IMG/VR virus record: IMGVR_UViG_3300044489_000058
Location: 1-23,515 of that record
Direction: 5' to 3' (one strand)
DNA length: 23,515 nucleotides
Source of the DNA: a virus
Under the pieces are notes generated by a model that was not told where the DNA came from, searched no databases, and saw nothing but the letters and a program-made list of their open reading frames with translations. This document shows, one piece after another, positions 1 through 5,133 of the stretch. How positions within the stretch are numbered: the stretch's first letter is position 1; every line of letters begins with the position of its first letter. A program made the position numbers and the translations under genes.

Positions 1-1
1 G

Positions 2-151
2 CTTCAAGGTATTTCTGAATGGATTAGTGAAAATAACTTCAGATTCAACGCAATCCAGAACGGAAGGTATCGGTTTGGGCATGCCGAAAACGGCAAGATC
101 GTTATCGGCGCAGTTGAAACCAGCGAAGGCTGGATTGATTTGGAAATATAA
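2..151 (+). CDS. C-terminal end of an unknown protein (5' truncated)
   Basis: An open frame enters from the left edge and runs 49 codons to TAA at 149-151. The visible tail is mixed polar and aromatic (it includes GRYRFGHAENGKIVIGAVE) and ends in WIDLEI. I do not recognise a family. It lies on the same strand as the following small genes and is followed six bases later by a Rho-independent terminator, so it is probably the last gene of an upstream plus-strand transcript. The absence of stops and the terminator position support a real gene. Confidence 0.6.
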   Translation, partial: LQGISEWISENNFRFNAIQNGRYRFGHAENGKIVIGAVETSEGWIDLEI

Positions 152-156
152 TCTTA

Positions 157-178
157 ATGCCCTAGCGGGCATTTTTTT
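157..178 (+). terminator. Rho-independent terminator
   Basis: A perfect 6-bp stem ATGCCC/GGGCAT with a TAGC loop is followed directly by a run of T residues (173-178). It sits between the stop of the truncated first gene and the ribosome binding site of the 203-544 gene. No promoter is visible between it and that gene, so the downstream operon would need read-through, antitermination or a promoter I do not recognise. Confidence 0.85.
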
Positions 179-202
179 GATTTGAAAGGAGAATGAAATG
201 AA

Positions 203-544
203 ATGACAACTTATATCGGTCTAGCAATAGCGGATGGGATGTTTCCATCCACTTGTACAATTAGTCGGCGTGAATTGAACGCCGACCAAGTTAAAGAAAT
301 TATCATGGCTGGGATTGTCACTTGCTGCAACCCAAGCCACCAAACAACATTAAAGGCGCTGGATCAGAAATTTGGTATTGTTGTGCCATTTCGGATCGCG
401 CCGGTAATGGTTTCTCTTAAATCAAATGATTCGATAATTGTCCTTTCCGCCCGTTTTCCTCGCCGGTTGGCTGAGGGGGAAACCTGGACGCAGGCAGATG
501 TAGATGCAGCCGAATTCAAGTTCGGCGAGTGGTTAGTAATATGA
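203..544 (+). CDS. Candidate viral ring nuclease / type III anti-CRISPR (DUF1874, AcrIII-1-like)
   Basis: This 113-residue protein matches the length and layout of the DUF1874 family (STIV B116, SIRV1 gp29), enzymes that cleave the cyclic tetra-adenylate second messenger of type III CRISPR systems. Seen in the sequence: an N-terminal strand beginning TTYIGLAI; a loop with His46 followed by QTT, where SIRV1 gp29 has its catalytic His47 in GHDST; then a helix ending KFG; and near residues 87-92 RRLAEG, matching the conserved R-L-x-E-G of the family. The C-terminal strand FGEWLV fits the family end. AAAGGAG (185-191) lies 11 nt before the ATG. It is the first gene after a terminator and its stop overlaps the next start (ATGA). 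A host-type Crn2 or a non-enzymatic DUF1874 protein is the main alternative. The call rests on remembered family motifs, not on a search. Confidence 0.72.
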   Translation: MTTYIGLAIADGMFPSTCTISRRELNADQVKEIIMAGIVTCCNPSHQTTLKALDQKFGIVVPFRIAPVMVSLKSNDSIIVLSARFPRRLAEGETWTQADVDAAEFKFGEWLVI

Positions 545-696
545 AATATAACCACGTTCGTAACTCGTATCAACTAGAACGCCAGGAGCAACCACAGGAT
601 CAGCCCTGGCAGGTAATCGCGGTTATCATATTCGCTGTTATCTTGTTCGTGACCTTCACGGTAATCGCTGGCGAATTTGCCGGATGGGGGTGGTAG
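541..696 (+). CDS. 51-aa single-helix membrane peptide
   Basis: The start overlaps the stop of the ring-nuclease-like gene as ATGA, and the stop abuts the next ATG (TAGATG). The protein has a polar, Gln-rich N-terminus of about 26 residues, then one strongly hydrophobic stretch (WQVIAVIIFAVILFVTFTVI), then a short GEFAGWGW tail. This predicts one transmembrane helix. It has no family signature. It is too far from the lysin and too early in the genome to call a holin. An early membrane or superinfection-type peptide is equally possible. Confidence 0.65.
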   Translation: MKYNHVRNSYQLERQEQPQDQPWQVIAVIIFAVILFVTFTVIAGEFAGWGW

Positions 697-912
697 ATGG
701 ATAACCAGATCGGTTGGGAGAAGATCGGCGTGTCTGGTCATGCCAGACCTGCCAACCCGAAACAGGAAGCATTTGACACCGCCTGCCGGTTGCACGACAA
801 AGCGGTCGATGAGTACATCGCCAACCCGAACACCCACACGCTGGCGGCGATGATGGAAGCCGAAAACGTGATGAACACGGCTTATAATTTCCTTATGGGG
901 GTGAAACAATGA
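697..912 (+). CDS. Hypothetical small phage protein
   Basis: This 71-aa soluble, helix-prone protein has no motif I recognise. It starts directly after the stop of the membrane peptide, and its own stop overlaps the next start as ATGA. That tight packing is the main evidence that it is real. The sequence contains two short helical segments (EAFDTACRLHDKAVDEYIAN and LAAMMEAENVMNTAYNFLMG), suggesting a small helical hairpin. Confidence 0.65.
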   Translation: MDNQIGWEKIGVSGHARPANPKQEAFDTACRLHDKAVDEYIANPNTHTLAAMMEAENVMNTAYNFLMGVKQ

Positions 913-1121
913 TTGACATAACGCAGTATTTGCCGGAAGAAGAACACCAGGTAACAGCCGAAGAAATACTGGCAGCCCAATCCATTGTGACATATAAATA
1001 CACCCTGCTTTCTTCTGCCGGTTTGATGGAAGCAGAAATATTTGAGGATGATGACTTTATGCGAATGTTCAATAAAGTCGTTGATCTTCAGGAAAAATTC
1101 CATGAGCAAAAAGGAGAATAA
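909..1121 (+). CDS. Hypothetical small acidic phage protein
   Basis: A 70-aa acidic protein overlapping the preceding stop (ATGA) and ending TAA just before the recT start. It is rich in Glu and Asp (FEDDDF, PEEEHQ) and predicted mostly helical. No family is recognised. The 3' end of the gene contains the AAGGAG ribosome binding site used by recT, so the two are likely translationally linked. Confidence 0.65.
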   Translation: MIDITQYLPEEEHQVTAEEILAAQSIVTYKYTLLSSAGLMEAEIFEDDDFMRMFNKVVDLQEKFHEQKGE

Positions 1122-1122
1122 A

Positions 1123-2181
1123 ATGACAGAATCAACCGCAATCACCAAGTTCGACAAAACAAGAGCCACGCTCCGCAGCGATAAATCTATTGAACGGTTT
1201 ATTGAGGTTTTGGGCAATAAAGCCAACGCCCAGGCGTTTATCTCCAGCGTCCTGATCGCCGTCGGGAATAACCCGAAACTCCAGGATTGTTCAACTGCCA
1301 GCATTTGTGAGAGCGCAATGCGCGCCGCAACGCTGCGGTTGTCCGTTGATCCATCCCTGGGTCATGCCCACCTTGTGCCATATAAAGGCGTTTGTACATT
1401 TCAGGTCGGATACAAGGGATATGAACAACTCGCCCTGCGAACTGGCAAATATCGCTACATCAACCTAGCAACGATCTATGAGGGTCAGGTCGTAGAAGAA
1501 AACCAACTCAAAGGTATTCATAGCATCCATAAACTGCCAATCAGCAAAACAGCCATTGGTTACATGCTGTATTTTGAGTTATACACCGGATACTCAAAGA
1601 CGTTCTACATGACGGTTGAGGAATGTGATGCTCATGGTCGGCAGTTTGCGCCGTCGTACAATTACGATAGTTCTCTCTGGAAGACGAACCCCCACGCGAT
1701 GTATAAAAAGACCGTCATAAAAATGGGTTTGTCTCGGTGGGGATATTTTGACCAGTCCGACCGGGTTGTAATTGAAGCGGCAGACGATAGCAATGAGATA
1801 ACCGCCGATTGGTCTGAAGTTCAACCAGCCACAAAACCACCAGAGGAAGCGAGCAATATTATTGCCGAATTGACAGGCGAAGTTCTGGTCAAACCAACCG
1901 AACCCCAACCAAAAACCGCAGAACCAGCCCCCCATGAAATTCCGCTGTTAGATCGCAGGAAAGCAGACTGGAAGTCAACCCGCATCGCAGCCGAAACAGC
2001 CGCCAGCCTGCTATCATCGGACGGAACGCCGTATATGTCGATGCCGATCCAAGACCTGCGGGTAAGGGTGATCGGGCTGAAGAAACGGCTCGAACACAAC
2101 GGGCTTACGCCCGAAGCCCATGACGAAACTAAAACGAAACTTGACTGCATCCAGGACATCATCGCCCTGGGGATAGAATAA
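1123..2181 (+). CDS. recT: RecT-family single-strand annealing protein
   Basis: A 352-aa protein with the RecT core: an N-terminal segment IERFIEVLGNKANAQAFISS, the conserved block NNPKLQDCSTASICESAM followed by AATLRLSVDPSLGHAHLVPY, and then FQVGYKGYEQLALRTGKY. The VGYKGY and LxxDP-type motifs are typical of phage annealing proteins that promote strand annealing during replication and recombination. The C-terminal third (from about residue 235) is a Pro/Glu-rich linker followed by a helical tail, longer than in the shortest RecT proteins. The start at 1123 is chosen because AAGGAG at 1111-1116 sits 6 nt upstream. An in-frame ATG at 1102 is less well placed. No partner exonuclease is visible in this window; it may lie upstream of the left edge. 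Confidence 0.93.
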   Translation: MTESTAITKFDKTRATLRSDKSIERFIEVLGNKANAQAFISSVLIAVGNNPKLQDCSTASICESAMRAATLRLSVDPSLGHAHLVPYKGVCTFQVGYKGYEQLALRTGKYRYINLATIYEGQVVEENQLKGIHSIHKLPISKTAIGYMLYFELYTGYSKTFYMTVEECDAHGRQFAPSYNYDSSLWKTNPHAMYKKTVIKMGLSRWGYFDQSDRVVIEAADDSNEITADWSEVQPATKPPEEASNIIAELTGEVLVKPTEPQPKTAEPAPHEIPLLDRRKADWKSTRIAAETAASLLSSDGTPYMSMPIQDLRVRVIGLKKRLEHNGLTPEAHDETKTKLDCIQDIIALGIE

Positions 2182-2200
2182 AGCCCAGTTCGGAATACAG

Positions 2201-2220
2201 GCGGGTGGATGCACACCCGC
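2201..2220 (+). promoter_or_regulatory. Intercistronic hairpin before the 2253-2573 gene
   Basis: A perfect 7-bp stem GCGGGTG/CACCCGC with a 6-nt loop lies 19 nt after the recT stop and just before an AGGAG-rich leader. There is no T-run, so it is not a typical terminator. It could protect or process the message or limit read-through from recT. Part of it belongs to a leader sequence that is repeated before the gene at 2609. Confidence 0.5.
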
Positions 2221-2236
2221 CAGAGGAGAAAGCAAA
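2205..2236 (+). repeat. Duplicated ribosome-binding leader, copy 1
   Basis: About 32 nt starting GTGGATGCACACCCGCC and running through GGAGAAAGCAAA recur with only three differences at 2577-2608. Both copies sit directly before a gene and carry its ribosome binding region. In this copy a further GGAG follows, and translation starts at 2253. The similarity suggests duplication of a translation leader or of an old gene end. Confidence 0.7.
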
Positions 2237-2252
2237 GGAGAAGAGAGAAACG

Positions 2253-2573
2253 ATGGAAGGCAATAAAAATATAGATTTACTGATGGTTCCAGTCCTTAAA
2301 GCCATTAAACGCCACATAAAAGACAGGGATGCCGTAACCGAAATTTACAACCGTGCTTATGAAGCCTGCTTGCAAGCGCAGGAAAGTAAAAACGAGCCGC
2401 ACGTAAATGAAGAACACCTTAAATCTATCATACGCGGAATGTTACCACTTTGGATCGCGGCGATGGGATATGCTGAACACGGGAAAGCGAAACAACTGGA
2501 TTTTATTCGGAATTACTATAATTCTGGTTGCACGATGACCCAGGAAGAAATACATACAATGTTTTCTGTTTAG
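2253..2573 (+). CDS. Hypothetical helical protein
   Basis: A 106-aa, mostly helical, charged protein that I cannot assign. The start at 2253 is chosen because purine-rich GGAG repeats (2224-2240) precede it. An in-frame ATG at 2205 falls inside the upstream hairpin and repeat leader and is less likely. It lies between recT and the Imm5-like gene in the same transcription unit, but nothing in the sequence ties it to recombination. Confidence 0.65.
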   Translation: MEGNKNIDLLMVPVLKAIKRHIKDRDAVTEIYNRAYEACLQAQESKNEPHVNEEHLKSIIRGMLPLWIAAMGYAEHGKAKQLDFIRNYYNSGCTMTQEEIHTMFSV

Positions 2574-2576
2574 CAT

Positions 2577-2608
2577 GTGGACGCACACCCGCCAAAAGGA
2601 GAAAGCAA
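2577..2608 (+). repeat. Duplicated ribosome-binding leader, copy 2
   Basis: The second copy of the leader seen at 2205-2236. It begins three bases after the preceding stop and ends just before the ATG at 2609. Its AAGGAG is the ribosome binding site of the Imm5-like gene. The left arm of the copy-1 hairpin (GCGGG) is absent here, so this copy does not fold the same way. Confidence 0.7.
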
Positions 2609-3397
2609 ATGTGCCAATTTTTATCGTTTTTGATCGTTCCGACCCCAAACGGGTTGTCTATCCTGACCGACGGCGTTCTTACCAGCCACGATACTATTAT
2701 CAAGACGCACCACCCGCCAAAGTATTACGAGGGGGAATGGCTGGATGATGATAGTGTCGTCATCCGGGTCACGCATGACACCAGCGAAGCAATAGCCGAT
2801 AAGATAGCAACCTGGGTTCGGGCAAACTACACCCGCCATAGGATCGTCAACGCTCAGATCATCAGCGATCTGAAGGCAGGGATTGTGCCGGATGGATTAT
2901 TATATCTGGTTCACCCAAAGTGGAACGAACGTACACAACAGATTTTTGCCTGTGATTGTGCCGAGCGGGTTCTCCCAGTTTGGAAGAGAAAATATCCAGA
3001 CGATAAACGACCGGAGGCGGCGATTGAGACCACCCGAAGATATGCGGATGGGTTGGCAACAAAAATAGAACTAATTGCCGCCAAGGATGCCGCCAAGGCT
3101 GCTGCCAAGGCTGCCGCCGGGGCTGCCGCCAAGGATGCCGCCGGGGCTGCCGCCGGGGCTGCCGCCTGGGATGCCGCCTGGGCTGCCGCCTGGGATGCCG
3201 CCGGGGATGCCGCCTGGGCTGCCGCCAAGGCTGCCGCCGGGGCTGCCGCCTGGGCTGCCGCCGGGGATGCCGCCTGGGCTGCCGCCAAGGCTGCTGCCAA
3301 GGCTGCCGCCAGGGCTGCCGCCTGGGATGCCGCCTGGGCTGCCGAACGCAAGTGGCAGGCTCAGCACTTGCTAGACATGATCGGGGAGGAAAACTAA
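2609..3397 (+). CDS. Imm5-like domain protein with a 22-copy tetrapeptide repeat tail
   Basis: A 262-aa protein. Residues 1 to about 110 form an unassigned N-terminal domain starting [15 protein letters not shown]. Around residues 112-150 is a segment ([21 protein letters not shown]) typical of the Imm5-like putative immunity family, which is usually followed by Ala-rich helical repeats. Residues 159-246 are exactly 22 tetrapeptides of form (K/G/W/R)-(A/D)-A-A, and the protein ends in [23 protein letters not shown] precedes the ATG at 2609, and the stop overlaps the next start (TAATG). A role in immunity is only suggested by the family name; phages carry many such proteins of unknown function. 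The repeat is much more regular than expected for a degenerate Ala-rich helix. Confidence 0.75.
   Translation: MCQFLSFLIVPTPNGLSILTDGVLTSHDTIIKTHHPPKYYEGEWLDDDSVVIRVTHDTSEAIADKIATWVRANYTRHRIVNAQIISDLKAGIVPDGLLYLVHPKWNERTQQIFACDCAERVLPVWKRKYPDDKRPEAAIETTRRYADGLATKIELIAAKDAAKAAAKAAAGAAAKDAAGAAAGAAAWDAAWAAAWDAAGDAAWAAAKAAAGAAAWAAAGDAAWAAAKAAAKAAARAAAWDAAWAAERKWQAQHLLDMIGEEN
3083..3346 (+). repeat. 22 x 12-nt in-frame tandem repeat
   Basis: 264 bases made of 22 units of the form NGG-GMT-GCC-GCC or AAG-GMT-GCY-GCC, each encoding one tetrapeptide. The units differ at the first codon (Lys, Gly, Trp or Arg) and at the second (Ala or Asp). Because the repeat contains no stop triplets in most frames, it creates several long false open frames on both strands. 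It is a likely site of copy-number change by slippage or recombination. Confidence 0.95.
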
Positions 3398-3573
3398 TGC
3401 CAGACGATACGAGCGAATATACCGAATGTCCAGCCTGCGAAGGCAACGGGATCGTTATAATACCCAATACCCAGATTCTTCCCGATGTCTTCAACTGCGC
3501 TTATTGCGAAGGAACCGGCATCATGGAGTATCAGCAAGCCGTACAATACCATGAGGACAACCGCGATGAGTAA
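3397..3573 (+). CDS. Small zinc-knuckle protein with two CxxCxGxG motifs
   Basis: A 58-aa protein with CPACEGNG near the N-terminus and CAYCEGTG about 23 residues later. The pair resembles the zinc-binding repeats of the DnaJ cysteine-rich domain and would bind one zinc ion. No J domain is present, so it is a stand-alone zinc ribbon, common in phage early regions. The start overlaps the preceding stop (TAATG) and GGGGAGGA lies upstream. Its partner or target is unknown. Confidence 0.75.
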   Translation: MPDDTSEYTECPACEGNGIVIIPNTQILPDVFNCAYCEGTGIMEYQQAVQYHEDNRDE

Positions 3574-3673
3574 GATCGCCAGGGTCATCTATTGGATCAT
3601 GGTCGGCTTATGCGTCACCGTTGTCTGGCTGACGGCGGCGCTGGTCGTGTTCGTCTACTTCGGGCGGGGATGA
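3566..3673 (+). CDS. 35-aa single-helix membrane peptide
   Basis: A short frame beginning ATGAGTAA, overlapping the preceding stop, that encodes SKIARVIYWIMVGLCVTVV and a further hydrophobic stretch ending FVYFGRG. Almost the whole peptide is one membrane helix flanked by Lys/Arg residues. An in-frame ATG at 3551 would add five residues. It is the last gene of the left operon, followed by hairpins and a terminator. No family is recognised; a holin role is possible but not supported by position. Confidence 0.55.
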   Translation: MSKIARVIYWIMVGLCVTVVWLTAALVVFVYFGRG

Positions 3674-3733
3674 AGCATCAAGCGGGTTCTCCTTCCTCCC
3701 GCTAAGGGCGGTGCAAGCCCGTTCTCCCGATAG

Positions 3734-3764
3734 GGGGGGGTTACCACAGCCCCCCCTCTTTTTA
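3734..3764 (+). terminator. Strong Rho-independent terminator ending the left operon
   Basis: Seven G residues (3734-3740) pair with seven C residues (3750-3756) across a 9-nt loop and are followed by TCTTTTTATT. It lies 60 nt after the last small gene of the left operon. Confidence 0.85.
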
Positions 3765-3860
3765 TTGTTAGAACACCAGAAAACAGCCCTACGATACCCC
3801 TGTATGACCACAGGAAGCCCATACAATGAAATATATCAATTATGGTTCTTTTATTCCACG

Positions 3861-3877
3861 TAGAACATTTTAGAACA
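3861..3877. promoter_or_regulatory. Possible operator: tandem TAGAACA boxes
   Basis: TAGAACA occurs at 3861-3867 and 3871-3877, exactly one helical turn (10 bp) apart, and again at 3769-3775. A GTTCT half-site (3845-3849) also forms an inverted pair with AGAAC at 3862-3866. The cluster lies 36-52 bp upstream of the -35 box of the promoter at 3913. This fits a repressor or activator site. The binding protein is not identified. Confidence 0.4.
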
Positions 3878-3912
3878 CTACATTAGAGTTTTCGTATGTA
3901 CGATATTCCATA

Positions 3913-3939
3913 TTGACAAGGATAATTTATATGTATAAT
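3913..3939 (+). promoter_or_regulatory. Sigma-70-type promoter for the 3972 gene
   Basis: A perfect TTGACA at 3913-3918 and a perfect TATAAT at 3934-3939, separated by 15 bp, which is shorter than the optimal 17. It lies about 30 bp before the start codon, in an AT-rich segment, and is the best promoter match I found in the window. Confidence 0.65.
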
Positions 3940-3971
3940 ACTATTAGAGATTAGAAAAAAGGAGATACGAG

Positions 3972-4184
3972 ATGGACAACACCTTAACTTATGATAAGTT
4001 TTCTAACACTTATATCTTGAAAATAGATAAAAAACAATTTGGGTATATATCAGACCACATCGAGAAATTCAGCAGCCTGAGTTATGCCAATCCTCGAAAG
4101 TCCGCACTTATTAGAGTTGCGGAATACGAAGAAATAGGCGTGAAAATTGAAAAAAAGATATTTTATCCCTATTTCAGCCGGTAA
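3972..4184 (+). CDS. Isolated AT-rich hypothetical gene
   Basis: A 70-aa Lys/Ile/Tyr-rich protein preceded by its own promoter and AAGGAG (3959-3964). It is not recognised. Base composition is clearly more AT-rich than the flanking genes, which suggests later acquisition, as for a moron gene. Its last 16 bases overlap antisense with the end of the minus-strand gene at 4169-4384, so it sits exactly where the two arms collide. Confidence 0.65.
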   Translation: MDNTLTYDKFSNTYILKIDKKQFGYISDHIEKFSSLSYANPRKSALIRVAEYEEIGVKIEKKIFYPYFSR

Positions 4185-4384
4185 ACGTTGATATGTCCGC
4201 ACTTCCTGAAAGCAAGTACCCCGCTCTCGGTCATGGACTGCAGTTTGTTTTCAGCCTGCCGCCTCTCCATCCCGAACCTTTCGGCGAACTGGGAGGTTGT
4301 AAACTCCCCCTCCCCTGGCGGCGCGTCGATGTGCTTCTCCAACGCCGCCCAAACCTCTGCAAGTAGATCGTCTTCTGTTGTCAT
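4169..4384 (-). CDS. Small winged-helix-like DNA-binding protein
   Basis: A 71-aa protein of the form MTTEDDLLAEVW, then FTTSQFAERFGMERRQAENKL (a helix-turn-helix-like stretch) and SGVLAFRKCGHINVYRL (a wing-like hairpin). This resembles small MarR or winged-helix modules that bind DNA. The start overlaps the methyltransferase stop (ATGA), so it is the last gene of the long minus-strand operon. The domain call is from pattern only; its target is unknown. Confidence 0.6.
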   Translation of the reverse strand: MTTEDDLLAEVWAALEKHIDAPPGEGEFTTSQFAERFGMERRQAENKLQSMTESGVLAFRKCGHINVYRLK

Positions 4385-5133
4385 ACACCCTCTAGTCTTA
4401 ATTGTGCCTGGGCTTCTGTTATCCGCTTTTGTGCCATCTCAAAATATTTAGGGTCTATCTCAATACCGATAAAATTTCTATCCATCTGGACACAAGCAGC
4501 GCCGGTCGTTCCGCTTCCCATGAATGGATCTAGCACAGTGTCCCCAGGTCGAGTGTGCAAACGAATAAACCGACGCGCTAATTCTACCGGTTTTTCTGTG
4601 GGATGGTTGTTTTTGTTTGGGATAATTTTTCTAATATCCCTTATAATGTTTTCTACCTTGTGAGAAGTATCATACCATCGGCAAGGCGCACCTGGTTTTT
4701 CCGCAACAAGAACCATCTCATACGACCGCCGATAGTGCCACCCCATACCTATCGGTCCTTTGTCCCAAATAACCGCCTGCTTGAACCCAATTATTTCGTC
4801 CATCCATAATGACCAATGCCCGAATTGTGGGTCAGGACCGCCACCGCCGCCGCAGCAGCAGCAGCAACAACCAGGCATTAGAAGGCGGTTGGCTTCAACT
4901 AGAAATTTCTTGTAAATATCGTTTGCCTCTGCCCCATCATTTGCAATCGGACGCGCCCAGTCATCTTGGACATATTTTTCTTTGCCTAAGGCAGCCTCCC
5001 GCCTATGAATTAGGTCGTTATTATTATTATTATTATGTCCATAAGGCGGGTCGGTGAAGATAAAATCTATGCTTTTGTCTTCCATCTGGCGCATCACCTC
5101 AAGACAATCGCCAAGTCGTAAGTCTACCGTCAT
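4381..5133 (-). CDS. Beta-class DNA methyltransferase (N6-adenine or N4-cytosine)
   Basis: A 250-aa protein with catalytic motif IV DPPY at residues 28-31, NHPTEKPVELARRFI in the C-terminal half, and the S-adenosylmethionine site DPFMGSGTTG at 202-211. Motif IV before motif I gives the beta-class order. It would methylate exocyclic amino groups of DNA bases, probably to protect phage DNA or mimic host marking. Two homopolymer tracts stand out: six Asn after DPPYGH and six Cys plus five Gly before PDPQFGHW. The start at 5133 gives an ATGA overlap with the phosphoesterase stop; an in-frame ATG at 5145 would overlap more. No restriction enzyme is nearby, so it is an orphan methylase. Confidence 0.9.
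   Translation of the reverse strand: MTVDLRLGDCLEVMRQMEDKSIDFIFTDPPYGHNNNNNNDLIHRREAALGKEKYVQDDWARPIANDGAEANDIYKKFLVEANRLLMPGCCCCCCGGGGGPDPQFGHWSLWMDEIIGFKQAVIWDKGPIGMGWHYRRSYEMVLVAEKPGAPCRWYDTSHKVENIIRDIRKIIPNKNNHPTEKPVELARRFIRLHTRPGDTVLDPFMGSGTTGAACVQMDRNFIGIEIDPKYFEMAQKRITEAQAQLRLEGV
4837..4869 (-). repeat. Trinucleotide tract coding poly-Cys/poly-Gly
   Basis: On the coding strand five TGC codons and one TGT (six Cys) are followed by five Gly codons, inside the methyltransferase gene. The length is a multiple of three, so changes would lengthen or shorten the protein rather than switch it off. Confidence 0.9.
5017..5034 (-). repeat. Trinucleotide tract coding poly-Asn
   Basis: Five AAT codons and one AAC directly after the DPPYGH catalytic motif of the methyltransferase encode six Asn in a row. 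Seen directly on the plus strand as GTT followed by five ATT. Confidence 0.9.

Larger units (their letters stand above)
3674..3971. other. Non-coding control segment between the two arms
   Basis: About 300 bases without a credible gene. From left to right: a 6-bp hairpin AGCGGG/CCCGCT (3681-3703), the strong terminator at 3734-3764, an AT-rich stretch with three TAGAACA boxes (3769-3775, 3861-3867, 3871-3877), then a promoter and the ribosome binding site of the 3972 gene. The layout suggests the end of one transcription unit and the control region of another. I see no tRNA or attachment site in it. Confidence 0.6.

Noticed and set aside
1042-1122. Longer RecT start at 1042
   Set aside because: It lies in the middle of the preceding 70-aa gene with no ribosome binding site. 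AAGGAG at 1111-1116 points to ATG 1123.
3083-3346. CRISPR array
   Set aside because: The repeats are contiguous 12-nt coding units with no spacers. No CRISPR array or cas gene is seen anywhere in the window.
2862-3494. A 210-codon minus-strand open frame, with other long frames on both strands across 3071-3374 (Pro- or Gly-rich products)
   Set aside because: They exist only because the 12-nt tandem repeat lacks stop triplets in most frames. The plus-strand frame continuing the Imm5-like domain, with a proper ribosome binding site, is the real gene.
3681-3764. Possible tRNA or small RNA in the hairpin-rich stretch after the left operon
   Set aside because: The stems do not form a cloverleaf and no T-loop sequence is present. 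Two or three simple hairpins and a terminator explain the segment.
4169-5133. Restriction-modification system at the end of the minus-strand operon
   Set aside because: The small downstream protein looks like a winged helix and has no nuclease motif, and no restriction endonuclease is nearby. The methyltransferase is treated as an orphan.
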